Below are positions 34,676 through 42,781 of a stretch of 64,000 nt of DNA, piece after piece. The translations under genes were made by a program, and so were the position numbers. How positions within the stretch are numbered: the first letter of the stretch is position 1; each line of letters begins with the position of its first letter. The notes under the pieces are model-generated. The model was not told where the DNA came from. It searched no databases and saw only the letters and a program-made list of their open reading frames with translations. Origin of the DNA: Aliirhizobium wenxiniae (GTDB taxonomy: Bacteria > Pseudomonadota > Alphaproteobacteria > Rhizobiales > Rhizobiaceae); NCBI RefSeq assembly GCF_014201355.1, contig NZ_JACHEG010000012.1, positions 43,474 through 107,473 of the forward strand, written 5' to 3'.

Positions 34676-35617
34676 TTATGGCTTCAGCGCGAAGGTCTCG
34701 AGCTTGCCGGCATTGTCGGCATTGATGAGAATGCAATCCATCAGCTGCTTTTCATCGAGGCCCGTCTTGCCGGTCTTGATGAACTTGTCCGCCTGTTCGA
34801 CGGCGTTCTGCGCCTGCTGGTAGGCCGGCTGAAGAACGGTTGCCTTGATGCCACCCTTCTTGATCGAGTCACGAACGTCGTTCGAACCGTCGAAGCCGAC
34901 GACGATGACATCCTTGCGGCCGGCGGCCTCAAGCGCCGCATAGGCGCCCATGGCCATCGTGTCGTTGCCCGAGATCACGCCCTTGATATCGGGATGTGCC
35001 TGCAGCATCGATTCCATCACCGTATAGGCTTCGGTCTGCGACCAGTTGGCCGTCTGCTTGGCAACCAGTTTCATATCGGAATACTGGTCGATGACGTCAT
35101 GATAGCCCTGCGAGCGGATGCCGGCATTGGTGTCGGATTCCTTGCCGAGCAGTTCGGCATAATTGCCCTTTTCGCCCATCAGCTTGACGAATTCTTCCGC
35201 CCCGAGCTGGGCACCCTGGTAGTTGTTGGAGACGATCTGCGAAACGGCGACGCCCGCCGTGGTGATTTCGCGGTCGATCAGGAACGAGGGGATACCCTTG
35301 TCCTTGGCCTTCTGCACGGCGGCAACGGAGGCATCCGCGCCTGCATTGTCGAGAATGATGGCCTTCACGCCGGCGGCGATGGCGCTGTCGAAAAGTTCGC
35401 TCTGCTTGTTCGCATCGTCGTCGTGAACCAGAACCATGGTCGCATAACCAAGTTCCTTAGCCTTTGCCGCTGCGCCATCGGCTTCGGCCTTGAAGAATGG
35501 GTTGGAATGGCTCGGCGTGATGATCGCGATCGTATCGGCAGCAAGTGCCGTGCCTGACATGGCGCCGGCAATACCCAGCGCGACGACGGACATCAAAAGA
35601 CGTTTCGTAAGCTTCAT
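34676..35617 (-). CDS. Ribose-type ABC transporter periplasmic binding protein (RbsB-like)
   Basis: This 313-residue type I periplasmic binding protein has a signal peptide (MKLTKRLLMSVVALGIAGAMSGTALAAD). The typical features are ITPSHSNPFF, the hinge segment VISGNDTMAMGAYAALEAAGR and VVGFDGSNDVRDSI. It is the first gene of binding protein-DUF2291-ATPase-permease. ATG 35617 has GGGAGGT eight bases upstream. Its promoter region is shared with the divergent isomerase gene, linking import and catabolism. Confidence 0.93.
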   Translation of the reverse strand: MKLTKRLLMSVVALGIAGAMSGTALAADTIAIITPSHSNPFFKAEADGAAAKAKELGYATMVLVHDDDANKQSELFDSAIAAGVKAIILDNAGADASVAAVQKAKDKGIPSFLIDREITTAGVAVSQIVSNNYQGAQLGAEEFVKLMGEKGNYAELLGKESDTNAGIRSQGYHDVIDQYSDMKLVAKQTANWSQTEAYTVMESMLQAHPDIKGVISGNDTMAMGAYAALEAAGRKDVIVVGFDGSNDVRDSIKKGGIKATVLQPAYQQAQNAVEQADKFIKTGKTGLDEKQLMDCILINADNAGKLETFALKP

Positions 35618-35668
35618 GATTACCTCCCGTTGAAAAAAGACCACCCTCCCGTGGCGTCTGTTTCGAAC

Positions 35669-35686
35669 TATCGATCACTTTCGTTT
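35669..35686 (+). promoter_or_regulatory. Candidate DeoR operator, importer side
   Basis: TATCGATCACTTTCGTTT matches the reverse complement of the element at 35842-35859 in 16 of 18 positions. The repeat unit (T-TCG) recurs with a 10-base period, one helical turn, typical of DeoR-family sites. The DeoR gene is at 30471-31280. Confidence 0.5.
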
Positions 35687-35841
35687 ATTGTCAATATATT
35701 TTTGATGACTGCGCTTTTGTGCGGCAATCACGCCTTGTTGTTCTCTCTTATGTTGCAATGCGGCATATTTTTTAAACATCCCGCCGCTTCAAGCTCCAAT
35801 AATTCACTTGAATGTTCTCTCGACGTATGTCAGTTAATTTG

Positions 35842-35859
35842 AAACGAAAGAGATCGAAA
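35842..35859 (-). promoter_or_regulatory. Candidate DeoR operator, isomerase side
   Basis: On the minus strand this reads TTTCGATCTCTTTCGTTT, with two TTTCG units exactly ten bases apart. It is the inverted counterpart of 35669-35686. The pair would allow a looped repression complex across the divergent promoter. Confidence 0.5.
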
Positions 35860-35994
35860 GTAATCAAAAGTCTTTTGTTGGTTTGTCCGGGATGAGCGCT
35901 TTGTCCTGAGGAGAGGGGCGCATAGTGGCGCCGCGAGCGCGATATCACTCTGGAAGTCCGATAGGGGCGACACTGAATAATCGGAGGAAGCATC

Positions 35995-36975
35995 ATGACT
36001 GAACAACGTTTCGGCGCCGGAATCTGGCATTTCGCAACCTATCTCGACCGTTACGCGACGGACGGTTACGGCACGCCGCGCAGCGTTATCGAGGCGATCG
36101 ATCTCGCCGGCCAGGTCAAGGATCTGTCGGTCGTCGATATCAACTATCCCTTTTTCGGCGGCGACTTTTCCAATGCGCAGGTAAAAGAGGCGCTGGATCG
36201 CAACAAGCTCGGCGTCATCGGCATCACGCCGGAAATCTACACGCGCGAATTCGTCAAGGGCTCCTTCACCAACCCGGATGTGGGCGTTCGCCGCCGCACC
36301 CATGAACTGGTGACCGAAGCCTGCGACCAGGTCCGCTATTTCGGTGCCGATTACGTCAAGCTGTGGCCGGGCCAGGATGGCTGGGACTATCCGTTCCAGG
36401 TCGATTACGGCACTTTGTGGAAGCATTCGCTCGATGGCGTCGGGCAGCTCGCCAGTGAAAATCCGGATCTGAAATTCGTCATCGAATACAAGCCGCGCGA
36501 ACCGCGCGTGCGGATGAGCTTCGGTTCCGTTGCCCGCACGCTTCTCGGCATCGAGAAGATCGGCCTGCCGAATGTCGGCATCCTGCTCGATTTCGGCCAT
36601 GCCATCATGGGCGGTGAATCGGCTGCCGACAGTGCACAGCTCGCCATCGACTACGGCCGGCTGTTCGGCATGGACGTCAACGACAACTACCGCTCCTGGG
36701 ATGACGATCTCGTCGCCGGCAGCCTGCATCCGATCGAAATCTTCGAGTTCTTCTATGTCCTGCGGAAGAACAAGTGGGAAGGTGTGTGGCAGCTCGACCA
36801 GTTCCCGTTCCGCGAAGACAGTGTCGCGACAGCCAATCACGCGATCGATTTCCTCAAAGCCGCCGACAAGGGCCTCGATGCGCTCGATGTCGATGCATTG
36901 AAGGAAGCGCAGAGCCGCCATGACGCAATCGGCGCCTTGAAGATCGCGCAGAAGGCCCTGTTCGGCGCCATGTAG
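35995..36975 (+). CDS. Xylose-isomerase-like TIM-barrel sugar isomerase, candidate D-apiose isomerase
   Basis: This 326-residue cytoplasmic enzyme belongs to the AP-endonuclease-2/sugar isomerase-epimerase superfamily. Acidic and His metal ligands are visible in VIEYKPREPRVRM, GILLDFGHAIMGGE, MDVNDNYRSWDDDL and WQLDQFPFRED. In the described D-apiose pathway an isomerase converts D-apiose to D-apulose, and the adjacent kinase and split transketolase match the next two steps. The start has GGAGGAAG before ATG 35995. Other ketose isomerases or 3-epimerases cannot be excluded from sequence alone. Confidence 0.75.
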   Translation: MTEQRFGAGIWHFATYLDRYATDGYGTPRSVIEAIDLAGQVKDLSVVDINYPFFGGDFSNAQVKEALDRNKLGVIGITPEIYTREFVKGSFTNPDVGVRRRTHELVTEACDQVRYFGADYVKLWPGQDGWDYPFQVDYGTLWKHSLDGVGQLASENPDLKFVIEYKPREPRVRMSFGSVARTLLGIEKIGLPNVGILLDFGHAIMGGESAADSAQLAIDYGRLFGMDVNDNYRSWDDDLVAGSLHPIEIFEFFYVLRKNKWEGVWQLDQFPFREDSVATANHAIDFLKAADKGLDALDVDALKEAQSRHDAIGALKIAQKALFGAM

Positions 36976-37033
36976 GCGCCGCTTGCGGCAACAGCCAGGT
37001 CCGGCCCAATCCGGCAATGAAAGGCCAATACCC

Positions 37034-37855
37034 ATGTTGAAGAATGACCTCGTCGATACCATTCGCGAGAAGGCATTGTGGATGCGCCGCAGGGCTTTCA
37101 CGATGGTCTATGATGCCCAACTCGGACATCCCGGCGGCGATTTTTCGGCGATCGACATCATCGCGACGCTCTATTTCGGCGTGATGCGTTACGACCCGAA
37201 AAAGCCGGATATGCCGGAGCGGGATCGCTTCATCATGTCGAAAGGCCACGCAACGGGCGCGCTTTACACCGCCCTTTGCGCCGCCGGCTATTATCCGGAA
37301 GACTGGCTGAAAACCTATATGCAGCCGCAATCCAAGCTGAACGGCCATCCGAACCGCAATTATCTTCCCGGCGTGGAAACCAATACCGGACCGCTCGGCC
37401 ATGGCCTGCCGGTGGCACTCGGTATCGCGATCGCCGGGCAGATGACCAATAGCGACTATCGCACCTTCGTTCTGACCGGCGACGGTGAGTTGCAGGAAGG
37501 ATCTAACTGGGAGGCGGCGATGAGCGCCGGCAACCGCAAGCTCGGCAAGTTCACGCTCATCGTCGACCGCAATCGGCTGCAGCAGGGCATGGGTACGGAA
37601 GAGACCAACGGCCTCGATCCGCTCGACGACAAGTTCCGCGCCTTCGGCTGGGATGTCGAGGTGGTCGACGGACATGATGTAGGCGCTCTCGTCAACGCCC
37701 TGTCCGAACCGCCAGGCGGCCGTTCGAAACCGCTCTGCATCATCGCCAACACCATCAAGGGCAAGGGCGTTTCCTTCATGGAAAACAAGGCGTCCTGGCA
37801 CCATGGCGTGCCGAATGCCGAGCAATATGATATCGCCATGGAGGAACTGGTCTGA
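37034..37855 (+). CDS. aptA: Transketolase N-terminal subunit (candidate apulose-4-phosphate transketolase subunit A)
   Basis: This 273-residue protein contains only the thiamine-diphosphate-binding half of a transketolase: GHPGGDFSAIDI, SKGHATGALYTAL, GHGLPVALG and the TPP motif GDGELQEGSNWE near residue 149. The partner half is the next gene, overlapping by one base. Two-chain transketolases of this kind act on apulose 4-phosphate, giving dihydroxyacetone phosphate and, with glyceraldehyde 3-phosphate as acceptor, xylulose 5-phosphate. ATG 37034 is chosen over 36983. The symbol depends on the apiose interpretation. Confidence 0.8.
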   Translation: MLKNDLVDTIREKALWMRRRAFTMVYDAQLGHPGGDFSAIDIIATLYFGVMRYDPKKPDMPERDRFIMSKGHATGALYTALCAAGYYPEDWLKTYMQPQSKLNGHPNRNYLPGVETNTGPLGHGLPVALGIAIAGQMTNSDYRTFVLTGDGELQEGSNWEAAMSAGNRKLGKFTLIVDRNRLQQGMGTEETNGLDPLDDKFRAFGWDVEVVDGHDVGALVNALSEPPGGRSKPLCIIANTIKGKGVSFMENKASWHHGVPNAEQYDIAMEELV

Positions 37856-38817
37856 TGGCTGCTCCCGCTGCAAAACAGGAAGGTTTTTACGATTGTCGCG
37901 ATGCCTGGGCACGCACGATCGAGGAACTTGCCGAAAACGATCCGCGCATTGTCGCTGTCGTCAATGACTCCGTTGGCTCCTCGAAGCTCGGCGGTTTCCA
38001 GAAGAAGTTTCCGGATCGGCTGATCAATGTCGGCATTGCCGAGCAGAACATGGTGGGCGTCGGCGCCGGTCTCGCAAATGGCGGGCGCATTCCCTTCGTC
38101 TCGGCGGCATCCTGCTTCCTGACCGGCCGTGCGCTCGAACAGGTCAAGGCCGATATCGCCTATGCCGGTTTCAACGTGAAGCTTGTCGGCCAATCGTCGG
38201 GCGTCGCCTATGGCGAGCTTGGGCCGACACACCATTCGATCGAGGATTTCGCCTGGCTGCGGCCGCTGAGCAATATCACGATGGTGGTTCCGGCCGACAG
38301 CTGGGAGACGGCGGAAGCGGTCAAATGGGCGGCTGCCCATGAAGGACCGGTCTATATCAGGCTCAGCCGCATGCCGGTGCCGGATCTGTCCGTTGAAGAC
38401 CGGAAATTCCAGCCCGGCAAGGCCGAACTCGTCCGCAAGGGCAGTGACGTCACGATCATCGCCTGTGGCACCATGGTGCATCTGGCCGTGCAGGCTGCGG
38501 TAGAACTTGAGGCGGAAGGCATTTCCGCCCGTATCCTCAACATGGCAACGATCACGCCGCTCGATGAAGCTGCCATTTCCGCGGCTGCCAGCGAAACGGG
38601 TGCGATCGTCACGGTCGAGGAAGCCAATATTCACGGCGGCCTCGGCGGCGCGGTCGCCGAGCACACCTCCGCCAATCTTCCGGTTCCGATCGAGCGGATG
38701 GGCTTTCCGGGCTTCGTGCCGACAGGCTCGGTCGAATGGCTGTTCGATCACTTCGGCCTGACGGCCGCCGGGATCGCCAGGTCCGCACGCAAGGCGATCG
38801 GGCGCAAACGGGGATGA
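37855..38817 (+). CDS. aptB: Transketolase C-terminal subunit (candidate apulose-4-phosphate transketolase subunit B)
   Basis: This 320-residue protein is the pyrimidine-binding plus C-terminal half of transketolase. NVGIAEQNMVGVGAGLA carries the catalytic Glu (E63) that activates thiamine diphosphate, and a C-terminal transketolase domain follows (GSDVTIIACGTMVHLAVQAAVEL). It must pair with the preceding subunit to make a complete active site. Its ATG overlaps the stop of that gene, and its stop overlaps the kinase start. Confidence 0.8.
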   Translation: MAAPAAKQEGFYDCRDAWARTIEELAENDPRIVAVVNDSVGSSKLGGFQKKFPDRLINVGIAEQNMVGVGAGLANGGRIPFVSAASCFLTGRALEQVKADIAYAGFNVKLVGQSSGVAYGELGPTHHSIEDFAWLRPLSNITMVVPADSWETAEAVKWAAAHEGPVYIRLSRMPVPDLSVEDRKFQPGKAELVRKGSDVTIIACGTMVHLAVQAAVELEAEGISARILNMATITPLDEAAISAAASETGAIVTVEEANIHGGLGGAVAEHTSANLPVPIERMGFPGFVPTGSVEWLFDHFGLTAAGIARSARKAIGRKRG

Positions 38818-40292
38818 GCGCAGGCGGGAGGGGAGAATTCATCATTGCCGTTGATCAGGGGACGACCAATACCAAGGCGATCCTGGTCGATGCCGCGGGA
38901 GAGGTCGTCGCCAAGGCGTCCGCTCCCCTGACATCCAGCTATCCTCGCCCCGGTTGGGCGGAGCAATCTGCAGAGGATATCTGGGCGACGGTACAGGCGG
39001 TGATTGCCGATATCGTCGGCAAGGCCGGTGACAAGATTGCCGGGCTTGCGATTGCAAACCAGCGCGAGACGCTGGTGGTGTGGAACGCCGAGACCGGCAA
39101 GCCGATTGCGCCCGCCATCCTTTGGCAATGCCGGCGCACGGCAAAGGCCTGCGAAGCGCTGATTGCCGAAGGCCGCGACCCGATGGTGGTCGAGGCGACC
39201 GGGCTTTCGATCAATGCGCTTTTTCCCGCCTCCAAACTCGCCTGGGTGATGGAGAACGTGGCTGAAGCAAAGGCGCTTGCCGCGCAAGGCCTGCTTCGAG
39301 CAGGCACGGTCGATAGCTGGCTGCTCTACAAGCTGACGGGCGGAAAAGAATTCGCCACCGATCATTCGAATGCATCGCGCACGCAGCTGTTCAACACCGG
39401 CACGTTGAAATGGGATGAAGGTCTGTGCGACCTGTTTAAGGTTTCGGTCGCGGCCTTGCCCGATGTGCGCCCTTCCGACAGTCGTTTCGGCGAAGTGGCA
39501 GAGGGCGCAACCGCGCTCAGCGCCGGTGTCCCGATCCTCGCCATGATGGGTGACAGCCATGCAGCGCTTTATGGTCACCGCGTGCGTGAACCGGGCCTGG
39601 TCAAGGCGACCTATGGAACCGGTTCGTCGCTGATGACGCTGACGCCCGGACGTGTCCTGTCGAAAAACGGCCTGTCCAGCACGATCGCCTGGAGCGACCG
39701 GAACGGTGTCGCCTATGCGCTAGAAGGTAATATTACCGTATCGGCTCAGGCTGCTGCCTTTGCCGCCGAGATGCTCGGCCTGCCGGATGCAAAAGCCCTG
39801 TCCGCTCTTGCCCAAACCGTTCCGGATGCCGCCGGCGTCGTCTTCGTGCCGGCTCTTGCGGGCCTGGGAGCGCCGCATTGGAACGACAATGTCTCGGGCA
39901 CGATTTCCGGCATGACGCTGGCGACAACCCGCGCCCACATCGCCCGCGCCACGCTCGATGCGATTGTCCTGCAGATATCCGATGTCTTTACCGCCATGGA
40001 AAAGGATCTCGGCGCAAGGCTCGATGGCCTGCTGGCCGATGGCGGCGCGTCTTCGAACGATTTCCTGATGCAATTGCAGGCAGATGTTCTGGATCGACCG
40101 GTGGCGCGGAGCGGTCAGGCGGAGGTCGGAGCGATCGGTGTCGCAATGATGGCGCTGCTCGGCCTGCATGGGGAGGGGGCTGGCGCCGACGAGACCCGAA
40201 GCGAGTTTCGGCCGCAAGCCGATGCAGCCGCCTGGCGACAGGAGGCAAGGCGCGGTTGGCAGTCGTTGCTGGCGAGGCTGATCGCGCATTAG
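38814..40292 (+). CDS. FGGY-family carbohydrate kinase, candidate apulose kinase
   Basis: This 492-residue kinase of the glycerol/xylulose kinase family has the phosphate-binding loop AVDQGTTNTKAILVD, ANQRETLVVWN, ATDHSNASRTQLFN, the MGDSHAALYG segment and the C-terminal ADGGASSNDFLMQLQADVL adenosine motif. It would phosphorylate D-apulose at C4 (an aplK-type enzyme) ahead of the transketolase. ATG 38814 overlaps the previous stop. Family members act on many ketoses and polyols, so specificity comes from context only. Confidence 0.82.
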   Translation: MSAGGRGEFIIAVDQGTTNTKAILVDAAGEVVAKASAPLTSSYPRPGWAEQSAEDIWATVQAVIADIVGKAGDKIAGLAIANQRETLVVWNAETGKPIAPAILWQCRRTAKACEALIAEGRDPMVVEATGLSINALFPASKLAWVMENVAEAKALAAQGLLRAGTVDSWLLYKLTGGKEFATDHSNASRTQLFNTGTLKWDEGLCDLFKVSVAALPDVRPSDSRFGEVAEGATALSAGVPILAMMGDSHAALYGHRVREPGLVKATYGTGSSLMTLTPGRVLSKNGLSSTIAWSDRNGVAYALEGNITVSAQAAAFAAEMLGLPDAKALSALAQTVPDAAGVVFVPALAGLGAPHWNDNVSGTISGMTLATTRAHIARATLDAIVLQISDVFTAMEKDLGARLDGLLADGGASSNDFLMQLQADVLDRPVARSGQAEVGAIGVAMMALLGLHGEGAGADETRSEFRPQADAAAWRQEARRGWQSLLARLIAH

Positions 40293-40297
40293 GTCTG

Positions 40298-40380
40298 ACG
40301 AGAGCGAACTCTCGTGTTGCTTCGCTGCCGAGGTCGCGCCTGAAGGGCGCGACATGTTCCTTTGCCGGCGAAAGCCGGCA
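40298..40380 (+). terminator. Three tandem hairpins after the kinase gene
   Basis: Three perfect stem-loops follow the stop codon: ACGAGAG/CTCTCGT with CGAA loop (40298-40315), GTCGCGCC/GGCGCGAC with TGAAG loop (40333-40353) and TGCCGGC/GCCGGCA with GAAA loop (40363-40380). They separate the isomerase operon from the next transporter operon. No T-run follows, so Rho-dependent or processing-type 3' end formation may be involved. Confidence 0.6.
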
Positions 40381-40548
40381 AGGATCGATGGCAGGTATTT
40401 CAACTACTTTCGCGAGTGACTTTCGAATGGAGGCAACTTGGTTTTGAAAATAAGCAAATCGGATAAATTCGAAAACATTTGACAGAAAACGAAAATGCTT
40501 TGATAGTTGTCAACGAGGAACTTCAAGCGATCTTTGGGAGGAGATCAT
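40381..40548. promoter_or_regulatory. Promoter region of the second sugar ABC operon with TTTCG half-sites
   Basis: TTTCG occurs at 40408-40412 and 40421-40425, and its complement CGAAA at 40470-40474 and 40490-40494. The last two are exactly 20 bases apart. The pentamer is the one repeated in the divergent importer/isomerase promoter, so the same DeoR protein may control this operon. Ribosome site GGGAGGAG precedes the gene. Confidence 0.4.
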
Positions 40549-41790
40549 ATGAAAACTTTCGCAAGACTTTTGGCTGCATCCGCACTGGCAACGGTGGTGG
40601 CGAGCGCAGCGCATGCAGAAGATCTGACCGTCTGGACGATCAGCTACTCGGCGGAATCTCAGGTGAAGGCGCTTCAGACGGCGGCCGAGAATTTTGAAAA
40701 ATCCCACCCCGGTGTGAATGTCGAGATCGTCATGCGCGGCGTCGATGAGCACAAGACCGCCCTGCGCGTTGCAGCCGGGTCGGACAGAGGGCCGGACGTC
40801 TACATGAGCTGGGCCGGCCTCGGCCTCGGCGGCGAATATGTCAAAGCCGGTCTCAGCAAGGACATCACCGCCGACTACGCCAAATACGGCTGGAACGACC
40901 GCCTGACGGCGCCGTCCCTGGCATTCTCCAAGAGCTACGGTTCCGGCCAGCACGGCGTTCCGTTCCGCTTCTCCGGCGAGGGCCTGTATTACAACAAGGC
41001 GATGTTCGAAAAGGCGGGCATCACCCAGGAGCCGAAGACCTATGACGAACTCGTCGAAGCCGCCAAGAAGCTGAAGGAAGCGGGCATTCCCGCCTTCACC
41101 TTTGGCGGGTCGGTCAACTGGCATCTGATGCGCCTGATGGACGAAATCCTCGAGACCACCTGCGGCGCCGATGTCCATGACCAGCTGAAATCGATGAAAG
41201 CGGACTGGAGCAAGACCGAGTGCGCCACAAAAGCCTTCGCCGAAATGAAAATGTGGGGGCAGAACTATATCCTGTCGCCATTCATGGGCGTCGACCAGAA
41301 GCAGTCCTTCACGCTGTTCCTGGCAAAGCGCGCTGCGATGATGCTCGAAGGCGACTGGCTCGTATCGCAGATCAAGGAAGGCGGTAACGTCGACGATTAC
41401 GACGTCTTCCCGTTCCCGAACGGTACCGGCCGCCTTTATGGCTTTGCCGAATATTTCTACATTTCATCGAAGACCAAAAAGGCGGATCTCGCAGCCGAGT
41501 TCATCAACTCGTTCACCTCGACTGAATTCCAGACCCAGATTGCCGGCACGTTCGGTGCGCTGTCCGTCAACAAGGAAGTGAAGCTGAAGGACGATGCGTC
41601 GGCCATGCACAAGGAATGGACGCAGATCTTCGCCGATGCGAAGGGCACGTTCGTCAATGGCGACCAGGCATTCCCGCTCGATGTGACGACCGAATATTTC
41701 CGCGTCATCAATGATGTCGCGGCAGCGAGGATCGAACCTCAGGCGGCGGCTGCTGCGATGCAGACGTTTATCGGCAACCGCAAGAAGTAA
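40549..41790 (+). CDS. Sugar ABC transporter binding protein (family 1), candidate apioside importer
   Basis: This 413-residue family 1 solute-binding protein has a signal peptide (MKTFARLLAASALATVVASAAHAE) and the usual DLTVWTISYSAESQVKALQTAAENFEKSHPGVNVEIV opening. It heads an operon of two permeases, a DUF5060/DUF4038 glycosidase and an ATPase. Family 1 proteins generally bind oligosaccharides or glycosides, which fits uptake of an intact glycoside for internal hydrolysis. The start ATG 40549 is fixed by GGGAGGAG. Confidence 0.93.
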   Translation: MKTFARLLAASALATVVASAAHAEDLTVWTISYSAESQVKALQTAAENFEKSHPGVNVEIVMRGVDEHKTALRVAAGSDRGPDVYMSWAGLGLGGEYVKAGLSKDITADYAKYGWNDRLTAPSLAFSKSYGSGQHGVPFRFSGEGLYYNKAMFEKAGITQEPKTYDELVEAAKKLKEAGIPAFTFGGSVNWHLMRLMDEILETTCGADVHDQLKSMKADWSKTECATKAFAEMKMWGQNYILSPFMGVDQKQSFTLFLAKRAAMMLEGDWLVSQIKEGGNVDDYDVFPFPNGTGRLYGFAEYFYISSKTKKADLAAEFINSFTSTEFQTQIAGTFGALSVNKEVKLKDDASAMHKEWTQIFADAKGTFVNGDQAFPLDVTTEYFRVINDVAAARIEPQAAAAAMQTFIGNRKK

Positions 41791-41808
41791 GTCGCGCGGC
41801 GCCTGATC

Positions 41809-41834
41809 TCTCCGCGGCGACGTCGCCGCGGAGA
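41809..41834 (+). promoter_or_regulatory. 26-bp perfect palindrome after the binding-protein gene
   Basis: The palindrome has 13-bp arms, the first being TCTCCGCGGCGAC, with no loop. It lies 19 bases after the binding-protein stop and 48 bases before the permease start. RNA would form a strong hairpin with a tight loop, again at the binding-protein/permease boundary. Confidence 0.65.
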
Positions 41835-41881
41835 CTGTCGACCTGCAAGGTAGGTCAGGACTCGGGACAAACGGGTTTCCA

Positions 41882-42781
41882 ATGTTCAACTCAAAATTCA
41901 TGCAGTCCTCACGGACGCAAGCCCTGCTGCTTATCGGTCCGGCGCTGGCGGTTTATGCCACCTTCGCCATCTGGCCGATGATCGAAGTGGTGTTCCTGAG
42001 CTTCCAGCACTGGAACGGCCTCGATCCGCACAGGGAATGGGTGGGGCTTGAGAACTACCGCTACATTCTGACGAATGACGCGGTGTTCTGGGTTGCCCTG
42101 CGCAACACCATCACCTGGACCATTCTTGCCGTCATCTTCCCGCCGACGATCGGCCTGCTCCTGGCGCTCGGTCTCAACCAGCAGCTTTTCGGCCGGGTGC
42201 CGATGCGCGCCATCTACTATCTGCCGGTCATCATAGCACCGATCGCGGTCGCGACCATCTGGCGGTGGATGTATGACCCGTTCTTCGGCCTGTTCAATCA
42301 GGTCCTGACCAGTCTGAGCCTGCAATCGCTGATCAGCGACTGGCTGGGTGATCGCGAGATCGCTCTCTATTCGATGTTCGTTGCCTATACCTGGCAGTAT
42401 GTCGGCTTCTCGATGGTGCTTTTTCTCGCCGGCCTGCAGAGCGTCGATCGTTCGCTGGTGGAAGCTGCACGCATCGACGGCGCGAGCCGCTGGCAGGTTT
42501 TCCGCCATGTGACGCTGCCGGCGCTGCGGGTAACGCTGGCGATCGTGCTTGTCCTTTCGACCATCTCCTCGCTCAAGGCCTTCGACATCGTTTACGGCAT
42601 GACCGGCGGTGGCCCGGCCCAGTCGACACAGATGCTGGCTTTGTGGGCTTTCATGCAGTCGATGCAGATCTTCGATTTCGGCAGAGGCTCGGCGATCTCG
42701 GTCATCCTGCTTCTGGTCACGCTGACCATTGTCGTTCCCTACCTGCGCTGGTCGCAACGTGATGAAGGAGCAGGCGAATGA
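41882..42781 (+). CDS. Sugar ABC transporter permease (MalF/UgpA-type)
   Basis: This 299-residue permease has about six membrane helices and the EAA motif VEAARIDGASRWQVFRHVTLPAL. FDIVYGMTGGGPAQSTQMLALWAF is the conserved C-terminal periplasmic segment of MalF-type subunits. It overlaps the next permease by four bases. It is the first membrane subunit of the second importer in the apiose region. Confidence 0.92.
   Translation: MFNSKFMQSSRTQALLLIGPALAVYATFAIWPMIEVVFLSFQHWNGLDPHREWVGLENYRYILTNDAVFWVALRNTITWTILAVIFPPTIGLLLALGLNQQLFGRVPMRAIYYLPVIIAPIAVATIWRWMYDPFFGLFNQVLTSLSLQSLISDWLGDREIALYSMFVAYTWQYVGFSMVLFLAGLQSVDRSLVEAARIDGASRWQVFRHVTLPALRVTLAIVLVLSTISSLKAFDIVYGMTGGGPAQSTQMLALWAFMQSMQIFDFGRGSAISVILLLVTLTIVVPYLRWSQRDEGAGE

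Larger units (their letters stand above)
35618..35994. promoter_or_regulatory. Divergent promoter region of importer and isomerase operons
   Basis: This 377-base, AT-rich gap holds both promoters. Four TTTCG pentamers (either strand) occur, grouped in two elements of like sequence facing opposite directions near each promoter (separate entries). No coding frame is convincing here. Confidence 0.6.
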
